The notes: generated by a model not told the origin, from the letters alone. Positions 16,901-27,389 are shown, counted from the first letter of the stretch. The stretch: DNA of 47,929 nt from an uncultured Pelagibacteraceae bacterium (GCA_902634485.1 CACPKA010000009.1:1-47929), one strand, 5' to 3'. Made by a program: numbers and translations.

Positions 16901-17749
16901 TTAATTATTTTTTACGAGGTATACAAAAATTAAAGAGGTGGCGAACATTATTAAGCTATAAGTAGCAGCCGGAATTACAAATGCTCCGCCACCAAATAAT
17001 GTTGTACCAACGAAAATGGCAAGTGTACCGTTCTGCAAACCACACTCTATAGCAATACATTTTTTTTGAGCATTTCCAGTTGCTAATAACTTAGCAACAT
17101 AAAAAGCAACAATCATCATAATAACGTTTAAAGCTAGTGTAATAAGACCAGCATCGGCAAAATAAGAAACAACATTATCTTTCTCTGCCAAAATAGCTCC
17201 AAGCAAGACAATTACAAATAATACTATAGAGATTTTTTTAGCTATTGGTTCAAATTTTATCGCTGCATTTGAAGCAAATCTTCTAAATATCATGCCTAGT
17301 ATTACAGGAACTGTTACGATCAAAAACATACTAATCGCCATACTAGTTAAAGAAACATTTTGAGATACATTTCCAGATCCTAATAAACCTAAAGAAGTTG
17401 CAATAACAAAAGGTACAGTAATTACACTTAAAAGACTTATTACTGCAGTTAATGAAATTGAAAGTGCAACATCACCTTTTGCAAAAGACGTTAATATATT
17501 TGAAGTTACCCCGCCTGGTGCAGCAGCAATAATCATTACACCGATTGCAAGCTCTGGAGAAATTGGCCAAAGTTTAACTAATATAAAAGCAATAATTGGA
17601 AGTAAAATTATTTGACTAATTGCCCCAACAAAAAAATCTTTTGGTTGTTTTATAACTCTTAAAAAATCAGCCCCAGTTAAACCTAAACCCAATGCAAACA
17701 TTATAAATGCTAAGGCTAACGGTAAAATTATATCTGTTACTACATTCAT
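16901..17749 (-). CDS. Bile acid:sodium symporter (BASS) family transporter
   Basis: 282-aa inner-membrane protein with about nine hydrophobic helices. Family signatures: FALGLGLTGADFLRV near residue 18-32, AAAPGGVTSNILTSFAKGDVALS near 74-96, and ECGLQNGTLAIFVG near 234-247. Bacterial BASS proteins import organic anions such as pyruvate, pantoate or 2-keto acids with sodium; the substrate here is unknown. It is divergent from the double helix-turn-helix protein across 68 bases, which makes that protein a candidate regulator. Downstream lies phoR on the same strand, but a separate phoR promoter is likely. Confidence 0.88.
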   Translation of the reverse strand: MNVVTDIILPLALAFIMFALGLGLTGADFLRVIKQPKDFFVGAISQIILLPIIAFILVKLWPISPELAIGVMIIAAAPGGVTSNILTSFAKGDVALSISLTAVISLLSVITVPFVIATSLGLLGSGNVSQNVSLTSMAISMFLIVTVPVILGMIFRRFASNAAIKFEPIAKKISIVLFVIVLLGAILAEKDNVVSYFADAGLITLALNVIMMIVAFYVAKLLATGNAQKKCIAIECGLQNGTLAIFVGTTLFGGGAFVIPAATYSLIMFATSLIFVYLVKNN

Positions 17750-17756
17750 AAAAATT

Positions 17757-17772
17757 TCAAATTACTATTTGA
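17757..17772. promoter_or_regulatory. Inverted repeat in BASS/regulator intergenic region
   Basis: TCAAAT-TACT-ATTTGA, 6-base arms with a 4-base spacer, lies 8 bases from the BASS start and 46 bases from the divergent regulator start. It could be an operator for the neighbouring DNA-binding protein. Six-base repeats arise easily by chance in such AT-rich DNA. Confidence 0.3.
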
Positions 17773-17817
17773 TAATTTCCCCAAAATGGACAATAATATT
17801 TTAATCTAAATATTGCA

Positions 17818-18786
17818 ATGAAATTCGAACCAAACAAATTATCAAAAATTATAGAGGAAAATTATTCACATTTAATGCCAGATTTTTTCAAAATGCAGAC
17901 AGAATACTTAGCTTCATTAAACATAATTTATCATGACTTAGATGCATCATTAGTCGGAATGGTACTATCTTCAGAATTATATAAAAATATGATTAAAAAT
18001 GATTACGATAAAAATAATATTTCACTTAAAAATTTTTATACAAGAAACAACTTACAATCTCCATTGTCAAATTTTAAAATTAAAGAAATTGCATCATTAC
18101 TCAATGTTCCAAGAGAAACTGTAAGAAGAAAAAGAGTTAAATTGATTAAAGATAAATTAATAGTTTTGGATAAAAAAACTAGAACATATTCTTTAAATAC
18201 AAATATGATTCAAAAAAATGTAATTGATGTTCAAATTGAAAATCTTAGCCGTTTTTTATCAAAATTTTCTATTTTTTTTAGTAGAAATAGATTTTTTATT
18301 AAAGAAGTGACTACTAAACAAATTATTCAAGATGTTGAGGATAAATTTTTAATTTATTTTATAAATTTTCTAGATTTTCAAATTTCATATTTCTCCAACT
18401 TAAAAAAACTAATGGATATCGAGTCAGCATTTATAGTTATGCTCTGTACATTGAATACAACATCAAATTTAAAAAATACACATGATCCTATTAGCTCAAA
18501 AGATTTATTTAACAATATACATTCATTAAATAAATCACCAGGTTTAAATGCAACATCGATAGCTGAAATTACAAAAGTTCCTAGAACAACTGTTTTACGA
18601 AAAATAGCAGTTTTAGAAAAAACAGGATGGTTAAAAAAAGATAAATTCAAAAGATATGCTTCTAACAATTTGATGAATGTTGATGAACCAAAAAAAATAA
18701 TGTTAATTAATGATCACAATATAAAACTACTAGGTATTTTTTTTTCTAAATGTCTAGATACGTATACTGGTAAAAATATTACTTAA
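17818..18786 (+). CDS. Putative regulator with two helix-turn-helix segments, family not recognised
   Basis: 322 aa. Two similar helix-turn-helix segments are visible: residues about 85-126 (IKEIASLLNVPRETVRRKRVK) and about 243-285 (NATSIAEITKVPRTTVLRKI). They share the pattern I-AE/KI-A/T-LL/K-VPR-TV-RK, i.e. VPRETVRRK at 97-105 and VPRTTVLRK at 254-262, each followed by a short basic wing (KTRTYSLN; KFKRYASN). The stretch between (130-240) is helical, aromatic-rich and without a recognisable ligand-binding motif. The layout suggests an internal duplication, or two winged helices clamping DNA. It is divergent from the BASS transporter. MarR-, IclR- or Crp-type C-terminal domains are alternatives for the single units, but the whole I cannot name. 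Confidence 0.75.
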   Translation: MKFEPNKLSKIIEENYSHLMPDFFKMQTEYLASLNIIYHDLDASLVGMVLSSELYKNMIKNDYDKNNISLKNFYTRNNLQSPLSNFKIKEIASLLNVPRETVRRKRVKLIKDKLIVLDKKTRTYSLNTNMIQKNVIDVQIENLSRFLSKFSIFFSRNRFFIKEVTTKQIIQDVEDKFLIYFINFLDFQISYFSNLKKLMDIESAFIVMLCTLNTTSNLKNTHDPISSKDLFNNIHSLNKSPGLNATSIAEITKVPRTTVLRKIAVLEKTGWLKKDKFKRYASNNLMNVDEPKKIMLINDHNIKLLGIFFSKCLDTYTGKNIT

Positions 18787-19984
18787 TCCTACCGTATATA
18801 TCTTGATATCTAATTATATCAGATTCTTTTAATATAGATCCAGTTTGAACTTCAATTATTTTAACTGGTTTCTTAAATTTATTTTCAATTCTATGAATTG
18901 ATCCAGAAGGTATGAATACAGATTCATCTTTTTTCCTGAAAAATTTTTTTTTATTAAGGCTAATCAAAGGTTTACCATGTGTTATCATCCAGTGCTCAGA
19001 TCTATGATTGTGTTTTTGCAAGCTAATAGATGAATTTGGATTAATTGTTAGTTCTTTAACAAGAAAATTATTACCTTTAAATAAATTAACATATCTACCC
19101 CAAGGTCTATAATAAACGTTCTTTTTTTTGAATAATTTTAGTTTATTTTTTTTAAAAATTTTTGAGATTTCTTTCCAACTACCAAGATCTGACCAAGGTA
19201 TATCTAATTTAATGGCGTTAATTTTTTTTGTTTTTTCAAGTATCGCATAATCAAAAGATTTTTCTACAGAGTTAATAAAAGATTTTTTATTTAAATAATA
19301 AGTATTATTTTTATATTTAGATTTATTTACTGCATTTAAACAGTTTTTATAAGTTATTCTTTGGTATTTTTGAAAATTATTTATTAAAGAATCTTTTCTT
19401 AAATAAAAAATTCCTGCATTCCAATAACCTTTATTTTTAATTATTTTCTTAGCTTTGTTAATATCGGGTTTTTCAACAAATTTAACTACTTTATTTATAT
19501 TTTTTTTTATTTTTTTTGTTAAAAAATAACCATATTCACTTGAAGGATTATTAGGTTTAATACCAAATATAAATATATTTTGATCATCTAAATTGGATTT
19601 ATTTTTTTTAATTGATCTATTTAAAATATGGCTTTTCTCTATTAAATGATCAGCAGCAAAATAAATTATTGGTTGTTTGTAAGGAATATCTTTAATTAAT
19701 GCTGAACATAACATGGCTGGAGCAGTATTTTTTTTTGCTGGTTCTAAAACTATTTTGTATTTATTGATTTTGTTTTTTTTTAAAGATTTTTTTACATCTT
19801 TTAAATATTTTATGTTTGTGCTTATTATAGGATAATCAAATAATGGTTTTTTTATTCTTTCCAATGTTTTTTGAATTAAAGTCCACCCACCAAGGTCTAT
19901 AAATTGTTTTGCTTGATGTTTTTTTTGATTTTGCCAAAGTCTAGTTCCTGCTCCACCACAAAGAATAATGGGTCTTATTTTCAT
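18779..19984 (-). CDS. manC: Mannose-1-phosphate guanylyltransferase / mannose-6-phosphate isomerase
   Basis: Makes GDP-mannose for surface polysaccharides. 401 aa, shorter than the usual 460-480 aa two-domain enzymes. The N-terminal nucleotidyltransferase has PIILCGGAGTRLW at residues 5-17 and the sugar-phosphate motif KFVEKPD; the C-terminal cupin type II isomerase region has RPWGRY, QKHNHRSEHWMITHG and FIPSGSIHRIEN. Odd: after GTRLW the usual PLSR stretch reads QNQKKHQ before AKQF. It overlaps ilvD by one base (TAATG) and the convergent regulator by 8 bases. Whether both activities persist is uncertain. Confidence 0.85.
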   Translation of the reverse strand: MKIRPIILCGGAGTRLWQNQKKHQAKQFIDLGGWTLIQKTLERIKKPLFDYPIISTNIKYLKDVKKSLKKNKINKYKIVLEPAKKNTAPAMLCSALIKDIPYKQPIIYFAADHLIEKSHILNRSIKKNKSNLDDQNIFIFGIKPNNPSSEYGYFLTKKIKKNINKVVKFVEKPDINKAKKIIKNKGYWNAGIFYLRKDSLINNFQKYQRITYKNCLNAVNKSKYKNNTYYLNKKSFINSVEKSFDYAILEKTKKINAIKLDIPWSDLGSWKEISKIFKKNKLKLFKKKNVYYRPWGRYVNLFKGNNFLVKELTINPNSSISLQKHNHRSEHWMITHGKPLISLNKKKFFRKKDESVFIPSGSIHRIENKFKKPVKIIEVQTGSILKESDIIRYQDIYGRIK

Positions 19985-21702
19985 TAAATATCTGCGTAAA
20001 CTTTAACTTCATTTTTAGCGCCTGGATGTGTGGGCGCTCCTAAATATGCAGGACCAACAGTTTGTGCATATTTCCACAATGTTCCATTACCAAAATTTAT
20101 TTTTTTTGGTTTCCATTTTTTTCTTCTAATAGATAATTCTTTTTTAGATAAACGAACATTGATAGTTCCTTTTTTTGCATCTAAATCTATTATATCTCCA
20201 TTTCTTAATAGAGCTATTGGTCCTCCAACTGATGCTTCAGGACCAACATGTCCTACGCAAAATCCTCTTGTTGCACCAGAGAAACGTCCATCAGTAATTA
20301 ATGCAACTTTTTCCCCTTTGCCTTGTCCATAAATTGCACCAGTTGTTTGAAGCATCTCTCTCATACCAGGTCCTCCTTTTGGTCCTTCGTATCTAATAAC
20401 AATGATATCACCATCTTTATATTTTCTTTTTTTAACAGCTTCAAAAGCAGCCTCTTCTGTATCAAAACATCTTGCACTTCCTGTAAATTGAAGTTTTTTA
20501 AGTCCTGCAACTTTAACAATAGCTCCATCGGGTGCTAAATTACCTTTTAGACCTACAACCCCACCATCTGGTGATAATGGATTATTATATTTTCTCATTA
20601 CTTTTTGTTTTGGATTGAATTTAATTTTTTTTAAATTTTCTCTCATTGTTTTGCCTGTAACTGTCATACAGTCACCGTGTATATATCCACCATCCATCAA
20701 GGTTTTTAATAACATTGGCACTCCACCAGCTGACCACATGTCTTTAGCGACATATTTTCCACCTGGTTTTAAATCTGCTAGATAAGGTGTTTTTTTAAAT
20801 ATTTTAGCAACATCCATTAAATCAAATTTAATTCCAATTTCATTTGCTAGTGCAGGTAAATGTAAAGCTGCATTAGTTGATCCACCTGTTGCAGCAACAA
20901 TGGTTGCGGCATTCTCCAATGATTTTCTAGTTACAATTTGTCTTGGCCTAATATTTCTTTTTAATAAATTCATTACTGCTTTACCACTCTGTAAGGCATA
21001 TTTATCTCGCTGCTCGTAAGGAGCAGGTGTTCCAGCAGAATAAGGTAAAGCTAAACCTATCGCTTCAGAAACACATGCCATAGTATTGGCAGTAAATTGT
21101 CCTCCGCAAGCACCAGCACTTGGGCATGCAACTAATTCTAATTTTCTTAAAGCATGTTTAGTCATTTTTCCTGAAGAATATTTTCCTACACCTTCAAATA
21201 CATCAACAACAGTCACATCTTTACCATTAAATCTTCCTGGAAGAATTGAACCTCCATAAATAAAAACACTTGGAACATTTAATCGAACCATAGCCATCAT
21301 TAAACCAGGTAAAGATTTATCACAACCTGCTACACCAACTAAGGCATCATAGCAATGTCCTCTTACAGTTAATTCGGTAGAGTCTGCAATTACATCCCTC
21401 GATACAAGTGAAGATTTCATTCCTTCGTGACCCATTGCAATGCCATCGGTAACTGTAATTGTGCAAAATTCTCTTGGTGTGCCTCCTGAAAGACTAACAC
21501 CTTTTTTAACTGATTGTGCCTGTCTCATTAAAGCTATATTGCAAGGAGCAGCTTCATTCCACGTTGAAACAACTCCTACAAATGGTTTGGCAACATCTTT
21601 TTCTGTTAAATTCATCGCATAATAAAATGATCTTTGAGGTGCTTTATCTGGGCCTAATGATGTATGTCTACTTGGTAATTTTTTTTTATTAAATTTAGTC
21701 AT
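19984..21702 (-). CDS. ilvD: Dihydroxy-acid dehydratase
   Basis: Converts 2,3-dihydroxy-isovalerate and -methylvalerate to the 2-keto acids in valine/isoleucine synthesis. 572 aa, normal length. Iron-sulfur cysteines are in [11 protein letters not shown] and [18 protein letters not shown]. Other blocks: [15 protein letters not shown] at the start and [19 protein letters not shown] near the end. It sits between valS and manC with 1-base overlaps on both sides; coupling of a valine-synthesis gene to valyl-tRNA synthetase is a meaningful pairing. Confidence 0.96.
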   Translation of the reverse strand: MTKFNKKKLPSRHTSLGPDKAPQRSFYYAMNLTEKDVAKPFVGVVSTWNEAAPCNIALMRQAQSVKKGVSLSGGTPREFCTITVTDGIAMGHEGMKSSLVSRDVIADSTELTVRGHCYDALVGVAGCDKSLPGLMMAMVRLNVPSVFIYGGSILPGRFNGKDVTVVDVFEGVGKYSSGKMTKHALRKLELVACPSAGACGGQFTANTMACVSEAIGLALPYSAGTPAPYEQRDKYALQSGKAVMNLLKRNIRPRQIVTRKSLENAATIVAATGGSTNAALHLPALANEIGIKFDLMDVAKIFKKTPYLADLKPGGKYVAKDMWSAGGVPMLLKTLMDGGYIHGDCMTVTGKTMRENLKKIKFNPKQKVMRKYNNPLSPDGGVVGLKGNLAPDGAIVKVAGLKKLQFTGSARCFDTEEAAFEAVKKRKYKDGDIIVIRYEGPKGGPGMREMLQTTGAIYGQGKGEKVALITDGRFSGATRGFCVGHVGPEASVGGPIALLRNGDIIDLDAKKGTINVRLSKKELSIRRKKWKPKKINFGNGTLWKYAQTVGPAYLGAPTHPGAKNEVKVYADI

Positions 21703-24329
21703 TATAAACTTTTTATTGTTAGAGATATTTTTTTAATATCGTTTTTCAAATTATTATAGTTAGTTTTTTCCTGATCAACAATATGTTTCGGTGCTCTTGA
21801 TATAAAATCTTTATTATTAAGGCGAGAATTGATCTTATCTATTTCATTTTGGCATTTTTTTTGTTTATTTAATAAGTTTTCTTTTATTACGTTTAAATCA
21901 ACATTTTCTTCAAAATAAACTTTAAATATATCTCCAGAAATAACGATTGTTGCTGAAGGCTTTTCTTTATCGTTATCGAAAAAATTGTTAATTCTTCCTA
22001 GTTTTTTAATAACTGTATTGTTATGTTTAAAGAAGCTTTTGGTATTTGCATTAATTTTACTTAAAGATATATCTACAAATGAACCAGGACTAACATTTAA
22101 CTCATTTTTAAACGATCTAATTTGCGAAATTATATTAATAATTTTTTCAACTTCTTTGAAATCATTATCTTTTTTCGAGCTACCTGATACCCAGTTTGTT
22201 AACATAAGATAATTTTTTTTTGAATTATCTAGTTTATTTCTTTGCCAAATCTCTTCTGTTACAAAAGGTATAAAAGGATGCATTAATATAAGAATTTCTT
22301 TAAATATGTAGCTAGATACCTCTCTTATTTCTTTAATCGACTTTTTATCGTTAGAATAGAGGATAGTTTTAGTTAACTCTAAATACCAATCACAATAGGA
22401 ATGCCAAACAAACTGATACGAGTTTCTTGCTGCTTCATCAAAGCGATAATCTTTTATATTTTTTTCAACATTTTTTTTAGTTTCTAATAGCTCAGTATAT
22501 ATCCACTTATTTATATTAATTGAAATTTTAGGTTTTTTTTGATTTTTATTAAATGAACATTTATTTTGAATTAAAAAATTATTAGCATTCCAAATTTTAT
22601 TTAGAAAATTTCTATAACCTTTAACTCTATCTTCAGATAATTTAACATCTCTTCCTGGAGAAGCCATTGAAAGCAATGTAAATCTTAAAGCATCAGCACT
22701 ATATTTTTCTATAAGTTCTAATGGATCTATAACATTGCCTTTAGATTTTGACATTTTTTGTCCTTTTTCATCTCTTACTAAAGCATGAACATAAATATCT
22801 TTGAAAGGTTCTTTATTTAAGAACTCCATACCGAACATAATCATACGAGCAACCCAAAAAAAAATAATATCAAAACCTGTGACTAAAACAGATGTAGGGT
22901 AAAATTTTTTGACATAATCTTTTTTTGCAGGCCAACCTAGTGTTGCGAAAGCCCATAAACCAGATGAAAACCATGTATCTAAAACATCAGGATCTCTAGA
23001 TAATTTAACATTTTTTTTGTAATATTTTTTAGAAATTTTTAGTACTTCACTTTCAGTTTTACCTACAAATATTTTTTTATCAGGTCCATACCACGCAGGT
23101 ATTTGATGTCCCCACCAAAGCTGTCTTGAAATACACCAAGGCTCGATATTATTCATCCACTCAAAATAAGTTTTTGACCAATTTCCAGGATAGAATTTTG
23201 TCTTATTTGATTTAACAATTTTTTTTGCTTTAACAGAAAGTTTTTTTGCATCAACAAACCACTGTTCAGTCAAATAAGGTTCTATAATTGAATTTGATCT
23301 GTCGCCGTAAGGCACTTTATTTTTAATATTTTCTTCTTTAACTAATAGTTGTTTTTGAATTAAACTATCTAGTATTTTTTTCCTAGCTTGAAATCTGTCT
23401 AAACCAACAAATTCACTTGGTGCATTTTTATTAATTTTTCCATCATCAGTAAATATATTTAAAATTTCAAGTTTATTTCTAACTCCCACTTCATAATCAT
23501 TAAAATCGTGTGCTGGAGTAATTTTAACTGCACCAGTTCCTTGATCTGGATCAGCATAATTATCTGTTATAATTTTAATTTTTCTACCTACCAGAGGAAG
23601 TAAAACTTTTTTACCAACAAATTTTTTGTATCTTTTATCTTTAGCATTTACAGCAACTGCAGTATCTCCAAGCATTGTTTCAGGTCTAGTAGTGGCAATT
23701 GTTATAAATTCACTGGTTTCTTCAATTGGATAATTTATATAGTAAAGTTTAGAATTAACCTCTCTTTGGTCAACTTCAAGATCTGATATTGCAGTTTTAA
23801 GCACAGTATCCCAATTAACAAGTTTTTTTGATTTATATATTAATTTTTTATTATAGAGATCAACAAAAACTTTTATAACAGATTCAGATAAATTTTTGTC
23901 CATTGTAAAAGCATTTCTAGACCAGTCACATGAACATCCCAATTTTTTTAACTGATTAATAATTATATCACCGTACTCATTTTTCCATTCCCAGACTTTT
24001 TTGATAAATTTATCTCTTCCTAAATCATTTTTATTAATATTTTCACCTGCCAATTTTTTTTCTACAAGTGCTTGAGTTGCTATGCCGGCGTGATCTGTTC
24101 CTGGTTGCCACAAAGTTTCATAATTATTCATTCTGTGATATCGAGATAGTAAATCTTGAATAGAATTATTTAAAGCATGCCCCATATGTAAACTTCCTGT
24201 TACATTGGGAGGAGGTATTACTATTGAAAATTTTTTCTTATTTTTTTTGGGTTTAAATAAATTGTTTTTCTCCCAATATGAATAAATTCTATTTTCAACT
24301 TCAGAATGGTTATATTTATCAGAACTCAT
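21702..24329 (-). CDS. valS: Valyl-tRNA synthetase
   Basis: Charges tRNA-Val and edits mischarged threonine. 875 aa. Class I motifs: HMGH in [16 protein letters not shown] near residues 38-53 and KMSKS in [17 protein letters not shown] near 513-529. The editing domain shows [17 protein letters not shown]-terminal coiled-coil tail, typical of ValS, fits the last 65 residues ([15 protein letters not shown]). First gene of valS-ilvD-manC. 127 bases separate its start from tRNA-Cys on the other strand. Confidence 0.97.
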   Translation of the reverse strand: MSSDKYNHSEVENRIYSYWEKNNLFKPKKNKKKFSIVIPPPNVTGSLHMGHALNNSIQDLLSRYHRMNNYETLWQPGTDHAGIATQALVEKKLAGENINKNDLGRDKFIKKVWEWKNEYGDIIINQLKKLGCSCDWSRNAFTMDKNLSESVIKVFVDLYNKKLIYKSKKLVNWDTVLKTAISDLEVDQREVNSKLYYINYPIEETSEFITIATTRPETMLGDTAVAVNAKDKRYKKFVGKKVLLPLVGRKIKIITDNYADPDQGTGAVKITPAHDFNDYEVGVRNKLEILNIFTDDGKINKNAPSEFVGLDRFQARKKILDSLIQKQLLVKEENIKNKVPYGDRSNSIIEPYLTEQWFVDAKKLSVKAKKIVKSNKTKFYPGNWSKTYFEWMNNIEPWCISRQLWWGHQIPAWYGPDKKIFVGKTESEVLKISKKYYKKNVKLSRDPDVLDTWFSSGLWAFATLGWPAKKDYVKKFYPTSVLVTGFDIIFFWVARMIMFGMEFLNKEPFKDIYVHALVRDEKGQKMSKSKGNVIDPLELIEKYSADALRFTLLSMASPGRDVKLSEDRVKGYRNFLNKIWNANNFLIQNKCSFNKNQKKPKISININKWIYTELLETKKNVEKNIKDYRFDEAARNSYQFVWHSYCDWYLELTKTILYSNDKKSIKEIREVSSYIFKEILILMHPFIPFVTEEIWQRNKLDNSKKNYLMLTNWVSGSSKKDNDFKEVEKIINIISQIRSFKNELNVSPGSFVDISLSKINANTKSFFKHNNTVIKKLGRINNFFDNDKEKPSATIVISGDIFKVYFEENVDLNVIKENLLNKQKKCQNEIDKINSRLNNKDFISRAPKHIVDQEKTNYNNLKNDIKKISLTIKSL

Positions 24330-24456
24330 AAGCTCTTTTAGTTTATAAATTAATCATTTGAATAAACAATAATGAAATTATAGTGAATATTTCTAGACTA
24401 AATCAAAAAAACAATTATATAAACATTAAATAAATTGATTTAGTATCATTTTAAGC

Positions 24457-24530
24457 GGCAACGTGGCGGAATGGTTACGCAGAGGATTGCAAATCCTTGT
24501 ATCCCGGTTCGATTCCGGGCGTTGCCTCCA
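24457..24530 (+). tRNA. tRNA-Cys (GCA)
   Basis: 74 nt including encoded CCA. Acceptor GGCAACG (24457-24463) pairs with CGTTGCC (24520-24526), discriminator T. The anticodon loop is TTGCAAA with GCA, closed by GGAT/ATCC-type arms; the T arm is CCCGG-TTCGATT-CCGGG. Folds as a complete cloverleaf. Confidence 0.97.
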
Positions 24531-24580
24531 AAAAAAAGAGTTGTTTTAGATTAAAAAAAAAGTAAGTTCAGTTTTTACAT

Positions 24581-24656
24581 TCCTCGGTAGCTCAGTTGGT
24601 AGAGCAGTTGACTGTTAATCAATTGGTCGCAGGTTCGAGTCCTGCCCGAGGAGCCA
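24581..24656 (+). tRNA. tRNA-Asn (GTT)
   Basis: 76 nt including encoded CCA. Acceptor TCCTCGG (24581-24587) pairs with CCGAGGA (24646-24652), discriminator G. Anticodon loop CTGTTAA carries GTT; D loop AGCTCAGTTGGTAGAGC and T arm are canonical. It lies 50 bases after tRNA-Cys and probably shares its transcript. Confidence 0.97.
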
Positions 24657-24658
24657 AT

Positions 24659-25030
24659 CTAACCAGTTTTAACAGCAGAAATATTTATTGTTTGTAAATT
24701 TTTACTAAATTTAACTTTTTGATCAGGTGTTAATTCAGAGTAAAGCTTTACTAAAAAATTATAATTAACATTCATATGACCTTCTTTAGATCTTTCAATA
24801 TTAATTAAGTATTCTGAATAATCTTCAAAAAAATAATTTATTGGTACTTTTAAATAATTAGATAGCTGAAGCAATCTAATTGAACTTACCCCATTAGTTC
24901 CTTTTTCATATTTCTGAATTTGTTGAAATGTTACGTTTATAGCCTTAGCAACTTTTGTTTGCGTTAAACCTAAAGCTAATCTTCTAAGTTTTAACTTGTT
25001 TCCAAGATGTTTATTAAAATTTTCTTCCAT
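24659..25030 (-). CDS. XRE-family helix-turn-helix regulator
   Basis: 123-aa Cro/CI-type protein. Helix-turn-helix at residues about 10-65: LGNKLKLRRLALGLTQTKVAKAI then VTFQQIQKYEKGTNGVSSIRL, with the QxxIQKYEKG signature common in small alphaproteobacterial XRE regulators. The C-terminal half has no recognised domain. Its stop (TAG) lies 3 bases from the 3' end of tRNA-Asn in convergent orientation. Targets are unknown; a short inverted repeat upstream may be an autoregulatory site. Confidence 0.87.
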   Translation of the reverse strand: MEENFNKHLGNKLKLRRLALGLTQTKVAKAINVTFQQIQKYEKGTNGVSSIRLLQLSNYLKVPINYFFEDYSEYLINIERSKEGHMNVNYNFLVKLYSELTPDQKVKFSKNLQTINISAVKTG

Positions 25031-25074
25031 TAAGACCCCTCTTAAAAAAACAAATTGAACTCTATATGGGGAGA

Positions 25075-25088
25075 TAATGCAAGCATTA
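25075..25088. promoter_or_regulatory. Inverted repeat upstream of XRE regulator
   Basis: TAATGC-AA-GCATTA, 6-base arms with a 2-base centre, 45 bases before the regulator start. XRE proteins commonly bind such short palindromes and repress themselves. A second 10-base palindrome, CTAAATTTAG, lies at 25106-25115. The rest of the 179-base gap (25031-25209) shows no reading frame or RNA I recognise. Confidence 0.35.
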
Positions 25089-25209
25089 AAATAAAAAAAA
25101 AATAGCTAAATTTAGGGGGTTGACTCAAGCATTTTAGACGTAATCCTTAAATATAAATATGTATCAAATTGGGTTAATTTAAAAAAAATTTACGTTTTTA
25201 AATTAGTTC

Positions 25210-25944
25210 TTATAAGATTTGACTTAAAAAAAGTTTTGTTCTGTCATTTTTTGGGTTAGCAAAAAACTCTTTGGTATCCGCTTTTTCTACTATCATGCCT
25301 TCATCCATAAAAATAACTTCATCAGCAACTTCTTTAGCAAAACCCATTTCATGAGTTACAACAATCATCGTCATTCCAGCTTTTGCAAGATTAACCATAG
25401 CATCAAGCACTTCTTTAATCATTTCAGGATCAAGAGCTGAGGTAGGTTCATCAAAAAGCATTATCTTAGGTTCCATACATAAAGCTCTTGCTATTGCGCA
25501 TCTTTGCTGTTGTCCACCAGAAAGTTGTCCAGGATATTTATTTGCTTGATCTTCAATTTGAACTTGTTTTAATTGTTTAAGTGCTAACTCTTCAGCATCT
25601 TTTTTGGGCATTTTTTTTACCCAAATTGGAGCTAATGTACAATTATCTAATATAGATAAATGTGGAAATAAATTAAACTGCTGAAATACCATTCCAACTT
25701 CCGCTCTTATTTGTTCAATATTTTTTGTTTCCTCTGATAATTCTGTACCATCAACTACTATTGAACCTTTTTGGTGTTCTTCTAATCTATTAATGCACCT
25801 TATCAATGTAGATTTACCTGAGCCTGATGGTCCACAAACTACAATTTTTTTATTTGCTTCGACATCAAGATTTATATCTTTCAAAACTTGAAAATCTCCA
25901 AACCATTTGTTCATATTTTTAATTTGAATAATAGGATCGGCCAT
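25210..25944 (-). CDS. aapP: General L-amino acid ABC transporter, ATPase
   Basis: 244 aa. Walker A GPSGSGKS at 38-45, Q-loop [16 protein letters not shown], signature LSGGQQQR, Walker [15 protein letters not shown] and VVTHEMGFA. The sequence is of the polar-amino-acid (GlnQ/AapP) type. Last gene of aapJQMP, 2 bases after aapM. Confidence 0.94.
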   Translation of the reverse strand: MADPIIQIKNMNKWFGDFQVLKDINLDVEANKKIVVCGPSGSGKSTLIRCINRLEEHQKGSIVVDGTELSEETKNIEQIRAEVGMVFQQFNLFPHLSILDNCTLAPIWVKKMPKKDAEELALKQLKQVQIEDQANKYPGQLSGGQQQRCAIARALCMEPKIMLFDEPTSALDPEMIKEVLDAMVNLAKAGMTMIVVTHEMGFAKEVADEVIFMDEGMIVEKADTKEFFANPKNDRTKLFLSQIL

Positions 25945-25946
25945 TT

Positions 25947-27389
25947 TTATCTTTCAGTTTTATATTTTTGTTCTAAATTATAACTATATTTACTCATTGC
26001 ATAGCAAATAATAAAAAATAATATTGAAGCAAAAACATATCCTTCCATCGCAAATCCTAACCAATCAGGATTTGTTTTTGCTAAATTTAACATTCCAACA
26101 ATTTCTAATAAACCAACAACAAATATTAAAGGAGTGTCTTTTACTAAAGCTAAAAAAGTGTTAGCAATACCGGGAATAACCAATTTTAAAGCTTGAGGCA
26201 AAATAACGAAAATATGCATTTTCCAATAACCCATGCCTAATGATTTAGCAGCATCATATTGACCTCTGGGTAAAGCTTGCAATCCACCTCTAATAACTTC
26301 TGCAACATATGCTGCTTCAAATAAAGAAATGGCAATAATAACTCTTACCAATTTATCTATGAACATATCTTCAGGTAGAAACATTGGAAACATCACCGAA
26401 GACATAAACAATACGGTTATTAACGGAACTCCTCTCCAAAACTCAATCATACCAATTGATATATATTTAATTATAGGAAAATCAGATCTTCTTCCTAAGG
26501 ATAAAAAAAGACCAATTGGAAAACAGAATATTAAACAAAAAAATGACACTATAAATGTTAAAGATAAACCTCCCCAAGCTCCAGTTTCAACCCATACAAG
26601 AGCTTCTAATTTTCCTAGTTCAAAAAGTTCTTCGTAAAAGAAAACATATTTTAATAATATATAAATAGTTAAAGGAAAAATTATGAAATAATACATTTTG
26701 AATTTCGAGGGGATAAAGAAACCAATTATAATTGAAATTACTGCCGCAATTATTCCATAAGAAAAATCAAAAAATATAGGTCCCCCTGAGATAAAAAAGA
26801 AGATAAATAAAAAAGCAATAAGAGGATAAATAATAACATAATATAAAGTTAAATATTTCTTAAATTTTTCAGTAGCAAAATAACCAACTGATCCTAAAAA
26901 TGCTAAAGAGATAACTGATAAATTTATTCTCCATTGTTCTGCATTAGGATACATTCCATACATAAATCTATTAAACCATATTTTTATGTAAGTCCAACAA
27001 GCGCCGCTTCCAGTACAAGCATCTTTACTGTCTCCTGCGATATTAGCATCTATAATAAACCAACTAAGAAATGGTGGTAAAGCTTTGATAACTACAAATA
27101 TAATTATCAAAGATAAAAAAGCATTAAAGCTATTAGTGTTAATATTTTTATTTAATAAATCTAATTGTCTAATTCCTGAATATTCAATCCTAATTAAATG
27201 CAATCCAATAAAGCCTAAAATCAATGGTAAAATAAAACTAATAAACCCAGGTAAAAATGATGTTAGGTTTATTTTAAAAAATGAATTTAAAAATACATCA
27301 AAAAAACTTATAAAAAATAGAAAAATACCCGTATACAAATATGTATAAAGATTGTCCTTATTAGGTGATAAAAAATTAATTTTATTCAT
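25947..27389 (-). CDS. aapM: General L-amino acid ABC transporter, permease AapM
   Basis: 480-aa permease. The C-terminal ~220 residues hold the HisM/GlnP-type transport domain with the loop [26 protein letters not shown]. Typical AapM proteins are near 380 aa; the extra length here is N-terminal hydrophobic helices and a membrane-rich middle. A conserved periplasmic loop with two cysteines ([14 protein letters not shown]) resembles other AapM proteins. It overlaps aapQ by one base. Confidence 0.92.
   Translation of the reverse strand: MNKINFLSPNKDNLYTYLYTGIFLFFISFFDVFLNSFFKINLTSFLPGFISFILPLILGFIGLHLIRIEYSGIRQLDLLNKNINTNSFNAFLSLIIIFVVIKALPPFLSWFIIDANIAGDSKDACTGSGACWTYIKIWFNRFMYGMYPNAEQWRINLSVISLAFLGSVGYFATEKFKKYLTLYYVIIYPLIAFLFIFFFISGGPIFFDFSYGIIAAVISIIIGFFIPSKFKMYYFIIFPLTIYILLKYVFFYEELFELGKLEALVWVETGAWGGLSLTFIVSFFCLIFCFPIGLFLSLGRRSDFPIIKYISIGMIEFWRGVPLITVLFMSSVMFPMFLPEDMFIDKLVRVIIAISLFEAAYVAEVIRGGLQALPRGQYDAAKSLGMGYWKMHIFVILPQALKLVIPGIANTFLALVKDTPLIFVVGLLEIVGMLNLAKTNPDWLGFAMEGYVFASILFFIICYAMSKYSYNLEQKYKTER

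Noticed and set aside
16880..16905. AATAATT/AATTATT hairpin as terminator of the BASS gene
   Set aside because: Arms are purely A/T, overlap the stop codon, and the T-run follows on the wrong strand.
24457..25030. tRNA pair plus XRE regulator as the edge of an integrated element
   Set aside because: No integrase, no repeated tRNA 3' end, no other mobile gene; the regulator is of a common chromosomal alphaproteobacterial type.
25120..25158. TTGACT plus TATAAA as a plus-strand promoter for a small RNA
   Set aside because: Spacing of about 26 bases is too long for a sigma-70 promoter and no structured RNA or frame follows before the antisense aapP gene.
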